From assembly GCF_024139115.2 (NCBI RefSeq), contig NC_085140.1, positions 419,752,283 through 419,816,282 of the forward strand: a stretch of 64,000 nt of DNA, given 5' to 3'. Source of the DNA: Armigeres subalbatus (Eukaryota; Arthropoda; Insecta; Diptera; Culicidae). The notes under the pieces are model-generated. The model saw nothing but the letters and a program-made list of their open reading frames with translations. It had not been told where the DNA came from and searched no databases. Position 1 is the stretch's first letter, and each line of letters opens with the position of its first letter. Of this stretch, positions 32,923 to 44,719 are shown piece after piece. The translations under genes and the position numbers were made by a program.

Positions 32923-32958
32923 TCTTGATTCTTGATGGGCTACAGCTCTTCGATGAAC

Positions 32959-34344
32959 CTACGCCGAATGGAGTATCCTTCTCCACTGGACTCGATCCTG
33001 GGCCAATCGCTTCCAGTCGCCCTGAACATTGAGCGCCCTCAGGTCCTCTTCAACTGCAAAAAGCCATCGTGTACGCGGCCTTCCACGAAGCCTGCGGCCT
33101 CTTCCGGGTTCTCTACTAAATATTATCTTCGCTTGACGTTCTTCCGGCATACGAACAACGTGACCAGCCCACCGTAGTCTGCCGTGTTGTATAAGCTTAA
33201 TAATATCCAGCCCGTTATATACCTGGTACAATTCGTGATTCATGCGACGCCGCCAGATACCGTTCTCCTGTTTACCGCCGAGTATTGTCCGCAGCACCTT
33301 ACGCTCAAACACTCCGAAAGCTCTCCGATCAGCCTCCTTTAACGTCCATGTTTCATGGCCGTATAAAGCCACCGGAAGAATCAGAATAGTATACAGCGCG
33401 AGTTTTGTTTTCGTTTGCAGACTACGGGACTTAAGCTGGTTACGAAGTCCGTAATAAGCCCTATTTGCAGCTGCAATACGCCTTTTCACCTCGCGGGTAA
33501 CATCATTATCGCACGTCACTAATGTTCCAAGATACACAAATTCTTCTACCACTTCAAATTTTTCACCATCCAGCACTATTTCGCTACCACCACCACTAAT
33601 GAACCCACGTTGATTGACAGCGACCATGTACTTCGTTTTGCTGGTATTTATCGTGAGTCCAATCCTCGCTGTCTCCCTCTTAAAAGGCGCAAAAGCCTCT
33701 TCCACGGCACGGCGATCAATTCCGATAATATCGATATCGTCCGCAAATCCCAGGAGCATATGCGATTTTGTGATAATGGTACCGCTTCTTTGCACACCAG
33801 CTCTCCTAATCGCTCCCTCGAGCGCTATATTGAACAATAGGTTCGAGAGTGCATCACCCTGCTTTAATCCATCTAAGGTAACAAATGACGTCGATATTTC
33901 ATCCGCAACCCTTACACTTGATTTCGATCCGTCCAACGTTATACGAATCAGCCGTATCAGTTTCGCCGGAAAACCATGTTCAAGCATAATTTGCCATAAT
34001 TCATTCCGTTTCACTGAATCGTACGCCGCCTTGAAATCAATAAACAGATGATGTGTCTGCAAGTTGTACTCCCGGAATTTATCAAGGATTTGTCTCAGGG
34101 TAAACATTTGATCCGTCGTTGATCGGCCCTCACGAAAACCTGCTTGGTATTCGCCGACGAAGGACTCTTCAAGCGGTCTCAATCTGTTGAACAGAATACG
34201 GGACATAATTTTGTACGCCGAATTAAGGAGGGTTATTCCTCGGTAATTGGCGCACTCCAGTCTGTGCCCTTTCTTAAAGAGAGGGCAAATGAGGCCGTCT
34301 AACCAGCTAGCAGGCATTTCCTCGTCTTCCCATATTTTCGACAT
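32959..34344 (-). pseudogene. Reverse transcriptase part of the RTE-like element
   Basis: 461 open codons. NYRGITLLN, GRSTTDQ, FIDFKAAYDS, LKQGDALSNLLFN and the catalytic FADD (in GFADDIDI) are all present, followed by the C-terminal YGHETWTLKE and RWAGHVVRMPEER. The link to the upstream frame is broken near 34394: an in-frame TGA follows NNKAVEG where related proteins continue, with a few residues apparently deleted. Confidence 0.85.
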
Positions 34345-34393
34345 AATATGGTGCAGAACTTCATAAAGCTGCTCACTGCCATGTTTGAGAAGT

Positions 34394-35870
34394 TCAGCCT
34401 TCCACAGCCTTATTGTTTTTCAGTTCTTTAGCAGCTTTTCTAACCTCATCTAGTGTAGGTGACTCCACAGCTTGTCCATCGTCGCTAATATTTATTCTGT
34501 TCACCGATGCACCGTCACTTCCTCCATTCAACAAAGTCTCGAAGTGTTGCTTCCACCTGGCAGCCACTTCAGTTTTGTCTGTCAGCAAATTCCCTTGTTG
34601 GTCGTTGCACATGACGGGAGATGGCGCTGTCTTTCTCCGCACGCCATTGACAGACTCATAAAACCTCCGCATATCGTTCTGCTCTATTTTTTCCTGCGCC
34701 ACACTAATAACTTGTTCTTCGTACTCTTTTCTTCCTGCGGTGGGTTCGTTTTTCGGCTGCTCTTGCTTCCTTGTACCGATCTCTATTCGATCGGGTACCT
34801 GACACCAACATCCGGCTTCTGGCAACGTTCTTCTCGTCTGTCACTCTCTGACACTCCACATCGAACCAACCCGTCCTGGGTCGCCTCTGTGCAGTGCCTA
34901 CCACTTCTCGTGCTGTTGTGCTCACCGCTCCATGGATCGACTCCCATAGATCGTTGATGTTGTCGCTAACGTTGATTGCACTTATCCGTTCGTCGAGCTT
35001 CTGGCGGTACTCAGCCGATACTCCTTCCGCCGACAATCGCTGGATATTGTAACGCATCGTTCGCTGTGATCTTTCGTTCGATACAGTTGACAACCGTGAT
35101 CGAATTTTACTGACAACGAGGTAGTGATCAGAGTCAATGTTCGGACCTCTGAATGTCCGCACATCGATAACATCCGAGAAATGGCGCCCATCCACCAGAA
35201 CATGGTCTATCTGGTTGCAAGTTTCACCATTTGGGTGTCTCCAGGTGTGCTTTCGGATGTTCTTTCGTGCAAAGTAGGTGCTACTGATGGCCATCCCTCT
35301 GGCAGCAGCAAAATTTACTAGCCGTAGGCCGTTGTCATTGGTAGCGGAGTGAAGGCTCTCCCTACCGATTATGGGACGGAAAAAGTCCTCTCTACCGACC
35401 TGGGCGTTAGCGTCTCCGATAACAATTTTCACGTCATGCTTTGGGCACTCTCCATAGGCTTTATCAAGACATTCATAAAACGTGTCCTTCACGTCGTCGG
35501 ATTTATCGTTTGTCGGTGCGTAAACGTTGATTAGGCTGTAATTGAAGAATTTGCCCCGTATCCTCAACACACAGATTCGTTCGCTAATGGGTTTCCACCG
35601 CATCACTCGCTTCATCTGCTTGCCCATCACTACGAAACCAACTCCATGCTCTGCTTTTTCACCGCCGCTGTGATAGATATTATACTTGAATGTAGTGGGT
35701 CCACGGCTCGGAATTCACGTTCTCCGGATTTGGGCCATCGGACTTCTTGAATAGCGGCCACGTTCACTCCAATCTGCAGTTCACGAGCCAGAAGGCTCAC
35801 TCGTCCAGGTTCATTTAGGGTCCTGACATTCCAGGTACCGAGTTTCCAATCATGGTCCTTTTTTCGTTGC
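34394..35870 (-). pseudogene. Endonuclease part of the RTE-like element (frameshifted)
   Basis: AP-endonuclease-type nuclease. The N-terminus TWNVRTLNEPGRVSLL lies in another frame near 35860-35700. The main body (35630-34704) holds VIGDANAQVG, NQIDHVLVDGRHFSD and NIDSDHYLV. A further frame (34825-34394) covers the linker to the RT. At least two frameshifts break it. Confidence 0.8.
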
Positions 35871-36293
35871 CGGGTCGGTTGCCAAAAATAACATTCTCTT
35901 TTTCTTCTATCTCCATTTTTCGTGGTATTTGAGAGGCTTCAGTAAGCTACCTTACCGGGGTCGCGTTACCTACATCGCGATGATGGGGCTGCCACCTTAG
36001 GTATAGCTGACGCGATACAGCATTTCGTTAATCAGCCGCTGGGTACCAGGCAGACGCTGTTTGAGCCGCACCTCCTGGTGAACAGACGCTCGAGGCGTAC
36101 CTTCTCACTCTAGCTGATGTCAGAAGGACAACAGTGCCCAGGCTGCACTACCAGCTAAGTACACAACCCTTAGCTGGCGGTCTTTTGTCATCGGACGACC
36201 CGTGGAAGCGTGAGATAGGGACTTGTGGGGACCAGAGCTCTGTTGGGCGCTCCTTCCTTGATGTCAACCCACCATTTTGCAGCCCTTGTGGAT

Positions 36294-37379
36294 ATTCAGG
36301 AAAAATCCAGTAAAGAAATTGCCTGTAAAAACTTTGACTTTACTTCATGCAATCCTGATAAAGTGCTGGCATTCCGAATGATTTTTGAACAATACTCTGT
36401 GAAAAATTTTGCTTGGAAATTTTGCTACAAATTGTTAATGAAAAAAAAACAAATCAACTCCAGCGTAAATTCCGAAAAAAATTTCAACAATAATAAATTA
36501 GCACTTTTGAAAGCAAAAACTGCAATTGTAAAATAAGAATTTTCCATAAAGAAATAAAAATGTTCCACGAAAAAAATTCAAAATTTTCATGAATAAATCA
36601 ATATTAGCAATAAACAATTACAAAATTTTTCATAAAATAAATATTTTTTTCTACACATAATCTCTATATAATAAAAATGAGCTGAGATTTCCTTCCTGAC
36701 GATTTAACTCGCGAACGGGTTGACCGATTTGCAAGATTTTCCTCTAATCGATTCGTTTTGGGATCCGCAATGTTTGTATATACAAAAAGTTAGTGAATTT
36801 AACGGGGAAATGTAAAAAGTCATTAAAATACAATTTTTGGTCAGCTGTTGAGGAAAAGAAAACAAACGCACGGAAATTGATCTAGAGTGCGGTGCTGCAA
36901 ATAGTTCATTGTGACATTTGCAACACCTGGGCAATGCTGGGTTTCTTTCACATCAATAAAGAGCAATAAAAAATAAGAAAGAAAAGCAACCAAATTGATA
37001 AAATTTTCCATGAACTTCAAACGCTTTTAAAGAAGGGTTAATCTATGGAAAATGCTTGATTTTATTGCTTTTTTATATTCTTTGATAGAAAATTTCCTTT
37101 TTTTCAATGCTCATTGTTGATTTTTTCATGGAAAGGATTTAATTTTGGTTAAAAAATATTTATTTTGTTGAAAATTTTGTAATATTTTTTCTAATATTGA
37201 TTTATTCATGGAATTTTGCAATTTTTTCGTGGAACATTTTGTTTTCTTCATGGAAAATTCTTATTTTGAAATTACAATTTTTGCTTCTCAAAGTGCTAAT
37301 TTATTTTTGTTTAGTGGAAATTTCTTAATTGTTTATGGAAATTTTGCATTATTTGTAGAAAATTTGATATTTTTTTATT
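36294..37379. repeat. AT-rich inverted repeat with a small insertion in its loop
   Basis: Arms at about 36460-36640 and 37145-37320 are complementary (for example ttcatgaataaatcaatatt against aatattgatttattcatgga). The loop contains a sequence starting tctctatataataaaaatga (36661), a start reminiscent of widespread arthropod repeats. No gene. Confidence 0.5.
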
Positions 37380-37860
37380 GCTAATTCATCTTCCAAACTT
37401 AGACGTACATGTTCATGATAGAATTAGAGGCGAAAGTATAGAATTGATAGTTCCGTTAGGATACGGCAGGCATGAAGAATGTTTTTATAGAAGTCGATTT
37501 GAAAGCGAGCGGAGGGCAATATTTGTGATGGCACATATCACACGACCTTCCTTCTGCCATGCTCCCGTATGAAGGGGGAGGGAAGAATATCAGTGTAGAA
37601 GCTGATATATCCCACTGGCAAAAGGAAGGTGGTTTGACTTGCTCATGTGCCATCGCGTGCGGAAGGATTTGCTATCGACGAGTACTGTCCCCAAATTTCT
37701 AATATGACATCAGCATTTAGTCGAATAGGATTTTTATTGCACAGTTCTGTTTTCTCTCTTTTCTGCTATCATGAACATGTACGTCCAAGTTTGGAAGATG
37801 ATATTAGCATTTCCATATCATTGTAAATCGTAGAAGTAACACACACGAACTCATTAATTT
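37380..37860. mobile_element. Inverted-repeat element, copy 1 (same family as 55211-55552)
   Basis: Inverted arms around catcttccaaacttrgacgt, with a right-hand tail (attgtaaatcgt...cattaatttag) shared with the copy at 55211-55552. The centre differs: this copy is longer. Confidence 0.65.
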
Positions 37861-38949
37861 AGAATTTCCTAATTGTTATGGAAATTTTTTAAAATTTTTT
37901 AGGCTGAGTTTTCATTTCAGTCGATATCGTATCTCAGAACATCGACTCACGGAAGGTCTTAAAAGTAATAAATGAAATCGCATTGGCTCAATGGACCTGC
38001 TTGGATGCTTAGCGATGCACGGATACATCGTTCAGGACTTGGTTGATCGGGTCGTTTCAAAACTCCGTAATATCATGTCTTAGGACATTTTGTTTCTTGA
38101 CATGATTTTGATACTTTCGAGGATATGTACTTCAGAGCAGTTTGGCCTATGACACCCGAAAAAAGTACGACTTTTTAGCTCTTTCTATACTAGTTTTGGC
38201 AGGATCGAGTGAAAACCCTAAATATGTACGTTAAATCCATGTAAAAAAAATCGTCCTGAGAGGGTTAAATACCAAAATATAACAATTCTAGAATACCAAA
38301 AGGAACCCAAAGATATTAAAGACTGTAGATTTAAAATGAAAACTTGCATTTTAAGCCAAAACTGTATAATTCAGGCAAAGGAAGGCTAAGGACATTGTGT
38401 TACGGTTCTAATTAGAATCATAGAATCTTGGCATAATGAAGAGAGTTTTGAGATTCTAAATAAAACGTGTATGTCCTTAGAAAAACCTTCAGTTCAGTTC
38501 AGATGCTTCGCTGAGGTTAATATATCTTAAGAATTTCCAGTACCTCCAGAGCTACGGAATGTCCCAAATACTCTTAGGAATCTATAGGGATATTCAGTGA
38601 TGAACTTCATAATTATTTAAAAAAAAATCACCAATAAAGAAATAAAAATAAATAAAAAATATAGGGATATTTTGGAATATTTCTAAACCATTACAAATTT
38701 TTATAACATATTCGCGAGTTCACATTTTTTTGTTTCCTCCTGATGCATCGAAGGTGTGCGAGTTCTAGATATACTAATACCTGATAGACATTACAACTTG
38801 ATAACATAATCATAATGTTCGAATTAATGAAAATTCATAATTTCCATACAGTTTGATTTTGAATCGGTTAAAATTGTCCATCTTCAAAATTGATCGGATT
38901 AACCATATGTTTTAGTGATACAAGGTTTTTTTTTTTAATTGTACTTGAA
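37861..38949. other. No gene seen
   Basis: AT-rich sequence without supportable frames or clear element borders. Confidence 0.4.
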
Positions 38950-39095
38950 AAAACCACGTGGTCAAAGGGGGGGGGGGGGTGGTAGGTCTGCCAAATGACC
39001 ACGATAAGCCACATGGGGGGAGGGGGGGTTAAAAATCTTCAAAAATATGACCACGTGGTTTCTGGATGGCCCCCTATGGTTGTCAGAGAGCAAAC
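38950..39095. mobile_element. MITE with ggggccatccagaaaccac end, copy 2
   Basis: Starts aaaccacgtggtc, with a run of 13 G at about 38967-38979, and ends gaccacgtggtttctggatg. Related to 24393-24500. Confidence 0.55.
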
Positions 39096-39129
39096 CCCAT
39101 TTTCCTTCTAGTTGGTTTTTTTTTACTTT

Positions 39130-41321
39130 TTTAAATGACTAGCTTTATGTACCCGGCCTTGCTCGGAATTGCCAGTTTGGTTTTCAGTTTTTTCACAATC
39201 AAAAAAAGATAAAACCAATTGGTCAACAGAGTAATTGTGTTAACTTATTGATACTTCATCATTTGATTTAAAGAAGGCTTTTGGAAGCATTGACTGATCT
39301 TGAAAAAGAGATCGTTGGTTTAAATAGCCTTATTCCGGGCAAACGTCAATTGCTAAAGAAGGAAAAACACCCACCAATGCTTTATTCCGGGCAAACCCCC
39401 ATTTTTAAAGTTTTGTGTTTTGTCCTTGATCTTACTTCTACCTTACCTGATTCAACAACCTGAAAACTCAACGGTGATATAATTTACCAAAAGCTGGCCC
39501 AGAACCAGATGCAAAGAATGAGCAGAAGTTTTGGATAAGCTAATAGAAAAACGATGTTTACTGTCCAACGTCCAGAATCGAAAGAGAACATTTATTCTTC
39601 GTTTTGTGTTTACAAAACCTCCCGAGGAGTTACGACCGTTAGCTCACAATTCTAATTTCAATTCATTGGATTTACACATTAAATTATATTTATTGTACAT
39701 AGTCTTATATTTACCTATATACACTGAACACAACATAAAGAAGGGATCACACTCACCATTGCCTTATTCCGGGCAAATGCCTACTTCTAAATAAGCAATC
39801 ACATCCACCATCCATAAGGAAACAAATGAATCGTTGCTTTTCACTGGGCAAACCATGATTCCGATGAAGGGTAACAATTACCATTGTTCTATACCCAGCA
39901 TGCTTTTTATGAAAGGTTTTTCTGATGCTTTTCATAATTATCCCAAATTACCTTCATGTCGAATGATCTTAGGCCAAATAGTTTTATGTTAATGGCCTGC
40001 TTCATTCAGGGATATGTCGTTTTAAGGGAAACGTCATATTCTGGGGTATATGTATCGGGAAGTATCATTTTCGGGAAATATCATTTTCGTTATAGTCATT
40101 TTGGGGGAAATGTTATTACCGGGAAAATGTTATTGTCGAAGATTTGCTATTTTTGAGGAATTCAGGAAATTCGTTTTCGGAGCATTGCACAATGTCAAAG
40201 AACCTCGAATGAACTAAATAAGAGGGATTTTATTTTTTTAATCTTTGTTAAGGTATTTTTTTTAATATACAGACTAAGTTCAACACCGGAGAGGGATTTT
40301 AAATTTAGTCGTTTTCTAAACAATACCCAACCCCAATAACCTCCCGCATTCCAAAAGTGTCTCCCAGCCTCTCTATAATAGTTTTGGGCAGAGATTACGT
40401 GTTTACAAATTTTGTGTGAATTGACCCATTCAGTAAAAAGGTATACTAAACTGTTCGTTTACTAAATATACCCTTTCTCTCGTTCAGCTATGACACTCCC
40501 ACCCAGTCTGACATAGTCTTCCTTAAACTGAGAATATGGTTTGCAAATGTGGTGGACATCGGTAAATGGGTTCAAAAGTTATGCTGAATTGACCGATAAC
40601 TAAACAATACCCCTCTCTCACACTCTCTCTCTTTTAAAATGACCTACCCACATCCAGTAAAATTGTTTCCATAGGACATACAATATTTGATACAAATTTG
40701 GTTCAAATCGGTCATTAGATTCGATTGCTGAACAATACTTCTCCCCCCATACCCTCCCTCTTTAAAATAGCATCCCTAACCACACTATCGTCGTCTCCTT
40801 AATATGAAGAATGTTTGTTCCAAATTTGGTTGAGAACGGCCAATGGGTTCAGAAGATACACTGAGTTGATCAATAGCTAAGCAATACCCCTCCCCCTTTT
40901 CTAAACAGCAATCTTAACTCCCCAATCTTATCTTAGCATCCCTAACCCCCATCGTCGTTTCCTTAAGATAAACAATGTGTGTTCCAAATTTGGTTGAAAT
41001 CGGCCAAGGGGTTCAGAAGGTACACTGAGTTGATCGATACCTTAGCAATACCCCTCCCCCCATACCCTCCCTATTTTCCAAAGAGCATCCCTAACCCCCC
41101 TATCGTCGTCTCCTTAGGATAAAGAATATGTGTTCCAAATTTGGTTGAAATCGGCCAAGTGGTTCAGAAGGAACATTGAGTTGATTGATAACTAAGCAAT
41201 ACCCCTCCCCACCACACCCTCCCCCTATTCCAAAGAGCATCCCTGACCCCCCATCATCGTCTCCCTAAGATAAAGAATGTGTGTTCCAAATTTGGTTGAA
41301 ATCGGCCAAGGGGTTCAGTAG
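39130..41321. repeat. Repeat element with ~150-bp tandem array (left part)
   Basis: Begins with gtacccggccttgctcgg-type sequence (39150). From about 40380 it repeats a ~150-bp unit (marker gttccaaatttggttgaaat at 40981, 41131, 41282, with diverged copies from about 40530) that also carries cagaaggtacactgagttga and pyrimidine-rich ccctccccc. The array is interrupted by an LTR element at the duplicated agtag and resumes at 49474. No open frame. Confidence 0.7.
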
Positions 41322-41582
41322 TGTAGGGTTCTCCGATTGAAAGATGGTATGTAGTAAAATCGGGCGGCTGATCATCGTCCGAGTGCCAGCGAGGGACTCT
41401 AAGTGAAACTGTGCACCATGGTCCACCGGAAATAAGGAGGAATGGTCCTCCGGAAATTTAGGGGGTTTGGTGTCAGGCCCTGCAAGCCAGCCTTTAAAAA
41501 ATCATAAGCAACGAACAATCAACAAGAGAGTACGGACCGGAACCATCGGCGAAGACCACTGCGACGAAAAGGGACTAGCGAT

Positions 41583-42896
41583 TGGAAACTCGGTTCGTGG
41601 AACTGCAAATCTCTCAACTTCATCGGGAGCACACGCATACTCGCCGATGTGCTCAAGGACCGTGGATTCGGCATCGTAGCGCTGCAGGAGGTTTGTTGGA
41701 AGGGATCAATGGTGCGAACGTTTAGAGGTAATCATACCATCTACCAGAGCTGCGGCAGCACATACGAGCTGGGAACAGCTTTCATAGTGATGGGCGACAT
41801 GCAAAGGCGCGTGATCGGGTGGTGGCCGATCAACGAGAGAATGTGCAGGTTGAGGATCAAAGGCCGGTTCTTCAATTTCAGCATAATCAACGTCCATAGC
41901 CCACACTCCGGAAGCACTGATGATGATAAGGACGCATTCTACGCGCAGCTGGAACGTGAGTACGACAGCTGCCCAAGCCACGACGTCAAAATCATCATAG
42001 GAGATTTGAACGCTCAGGTTGGCCAAGAGGAGGAGTTTAGACCGACTATTGGAAAGTTCAGCGCTCACCGGCTGACGAACGAAAACGGCCTACGACTAAT
42101 TGATTTCGCCGCCTCCAAGAATATGGCCATTCGCAGCACCTACTTCCAACACAGCCTCCCGTATCGGTACACCTGGAGATCGCCACTGCAGACAGAATCA
42201 CAAATCGACCACGTTCTGATTGATGGACGGCACTTCTCCGACATTATCGACGTCAGGACTTATCGTGGCGCTAACATCGACTCTGACCACTATCTGGTGA
42301 TGGTTAAACTGCGCCCAAAACTATCCGTCATCAACAATGTTCGGTACCGACGACCGCCGCGGTACGACCTAGAGCGACTGAAGCAACCTGATGTCGCCAC
42401 TGCATACGCGCAGCATCTCGAGGCAGCGTTGCCGGAAGAGGGTGAGCTCGATGGGGCCCCTCTTGAGGACTGCTGGAATACAGTCAAAGCAGCCATTAAC
42501 GACGCAGCGGAGAACAACGTCGGGTATATGGGTCGAAGTCGACGGAACGATTGGTTCGACGAAGAGTGCAGACAGATTCTGGAGGAGAAGGACGCAGCGC
42601 GGGCGGTCGCGCTGCAGCAAGGTACCCGGCAGAACGTGGAACGTTATAGACGGAAGCGGAGACAGCAGACCCGCCTTTTTCAGGAGAAGAAACGCCGCCT
42701 GGAAGAAGCGGAGTGCGAGGAGATGGAACAGCTGTGCCGTTCTCAAGATGCACGCAAGTTCTATCAGAAGCTCAACGCATCTCGCAAAGGCTTCGTGCCG
42801 CGAGCCGAAATATGCAGAGATAAGGATGGGAGCATCTTGACTGACGACCGAGTGGTGATCGAAAGGTGGAAGCAGCACTGCGAGCAGCACATTTGA
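41583..42896 (+). pseudogene. Endonuclease and linker of the second RTE-like element
   Basis: Open frame from at least WKLGSWNCKSLNF (41583) through ALQEVCWKG, IIGDLNAQVG, SQIDHVLIDGRHFSD and NIDSDHYLV, then a basic linker (RRKRRQQTRLFQEKKRR). It ends at 42896 in a premature stop before the RT. No ATG can be fixed. Confidence 0.82.
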
Positions 42897-42999
42897 TTGG
42901 CGCTGAGAGTACAGGGAGTGAAAGCCAAGGCAGCGAACGAAACGACTACGTCAGTTCAGCGGACGATGGAAGCCAACAAGCCCCACCTTGAGGGAAGTT

Positions 43000-44492
43000 A
43001 AGGATGCCATCTAACAGCTAAAGACCAATAAAGCAGCTGGTAAGGATGATATCGGAGCTAAGCTCATCAAGATGGACCCGGCAAAACCAGCAACTTGCCT
43101 GCACAAACTGATCTGGGAAACTAAACAGCTACCGGAGGAGTGGAAAGAAGGGATTATATGCCCCATCTACAAGAAAGACGACAAGCTGGAGTGTGAGAAC
43201 TTTCGAGCGATCACCATCCTTAATGCCGCCTACAAAGTGATATCCCAGATCATCTTCCGTCGTCTGTCACCATTAGTGAACGAGTTCGTGGAAAGTTATC
43301 AAGCCGGCTTCGTTGACGGCCGCTCGACAACGGACCAGATCTTTACTGTACGGCAAATCCTTCAAAAATGCCGTGAATACCAGGTCCCAACGCACCATCT
43401 GTTCGTTGATTTCAAGGCGGCATACGACAGTATAGACCGCGTAGAGCTATGGAAAATTATGGGCGAGAACAGCTTCCCTGGGAAGCTTACCAGACTGATC
43501 AAAGCAACGGTGGATGGCATGCAAAACTGTGTGAAGATTTCGGGCGAACACTCCAGTTCGTTCGAATCGCGCCGGGGACTAAGACAAGGTGATGGACTTT
43601 CGTGCCTGTTGTTCAACATTGCGCTAGAAGGTGTCATGCGGAGAGCCGGGTGTAACAGCCGGGGTACGATTTTCAACAGATCCAGTCAATTTATTTGCTT
43701 CGCGGATAACATGGACATTGTCGGCCGAACATTTGCAAAGGTGGCAGAACTGTACACCCGCCTGAAACGTGAAGCAACAAAAGTTGGACTGGTGGTGAAT
43801 GCGTCAAAGACAAAGTACATGCTTGTGGGCGGAACCGAGCGCGACAGGGCCCGCCTGGGAAGCAGTGTTACGATAGACGGGGATAGCTTCGAGGTGGTCG
43901 AGGAATTCGTCTACCTCGGATCCTTGCTAACGGCTGACAACAACGTTAGTCGTGAAATACGAAGGCGCATCATCTGTGGAAGTCGGGCCTACTACGGGCT
44001 CCAGAAGAAACTGCGGTCGAAAAGATTCGCCACCGCACCAAATGTGTCATGTACAAGACGTTAATAAGACCGGTAGTCCTCTACGGACATGAAACATGGA
44101 CAATGCTCGAGGAGGACTTGCAAGCACTCGGAGTATTCGAGAGACGGGTGCTTAGGACCATCTTTGGCGGTGTACAAGAAGACGGTGTGTGGCGGCGAAG
44201 AATGAACCATGAGCTCGCCCAGCTCTACGGCGAACCCAGTATCCAGAAGGTAGCTAAAGCCGGAAGGGTACGATGGGCAGGGCATGTTGCAAGAATGCCG
44301 GACAGCAACCCTGCAAAGATGGTGTTCGCTTCCGATCCGGCAGGTACGAGACGACGTGGAGCGCAGCGAGCGAGATGGGCAGACCAGGTGCAGAACGACT
44401 TGGCGAGAGTGGGGCGTATTCAAGGATGGAGAGATGCGGCCTCGCACCGTGTATTGTGGCGTCAACTTGTTGATTCAGTGTTATCTGTATAG
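43000..44492 (+). pseudogene. Reverse transcriptase of the second RTE-like element (frameshifted, FADN)
   Basis: The RT frame opens after an in-frame TAA near 43012. It contains NFRAITILN, SYQAGFVDGRSTTDQ, LFVDFKAAYDS and RQGDGLSCLLFN. The catalytic box reads FADN (CFADNMDIVG) instead of FADD, so a metal-binding Asp is lost. A frameshift near 44050 moves the C-terminal part (YGHETWTMLEEDL, RWAGHVARMPDSN) to another frame. Confidence 0.85.
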
Positions 44493-44719
44493 ATGTAGCC
44501 TAAATAAATGATTAAATGAATGTAGTAAAATCTGAGGTACTAGCAGCACTGTATGGATTACAGAGGTGGATAGCAAGTGGCGGTAGAGAAGGGCAGTACG
44601 TGCGTGACAACGGTAGCCATCGGTCGAGTTGTGAATCGCGAGTGTGCAACTATACGTTAATAAAAGTAATAAGTGATAAATCCCATTGTGTTGTGTTTTA
44701 TTAGTAGATAGATACAACA

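Larger units (their letters stand above)
32923..36284 (-). mobile_element. Non-LTR retrotransposon (RTE-like), nearly full length, disabled
   Basis: 3.36 kb bounded by a 9-bp target duplication cttgtggat (32914-32922 and 36285-36293). On the minus strand the 3' end is a short tandem tail (atcaagaatcaagaatc) rather than poly(A). The order is endonuclease then reverse transcriptase. The clade is a guess from protein style (TTDQ, HLFIDFKAAYDS, RWAGHVVRMPE), which resembles the RTE-type endonuclease-RT proteins of insects. Confidence 0.8.
41362..44519 (+). mobile_element. Non-LTR retrotransposon (RTE-like), second copy, disabled
   Basis: 3.16 kb between perfect 13-bp target duplications. The 3' end is aaataaatgattaaatga, a short-repeat tail instead of poly(A). 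Related in protein style to the element at 32923-36284 but clearly a different family. Confidence 0.87.
41322..44719 (+). repeat. 5' LTR (split in two)
   Basis: Starts TGTAGGGTTCTCCGATTG, ends GATACAACA. 41349-41361 and 44520-44532 are the 13-bp duplication ATGTAGTAAAATC made by the inserted non-LTR element. Confidence 0.88.
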
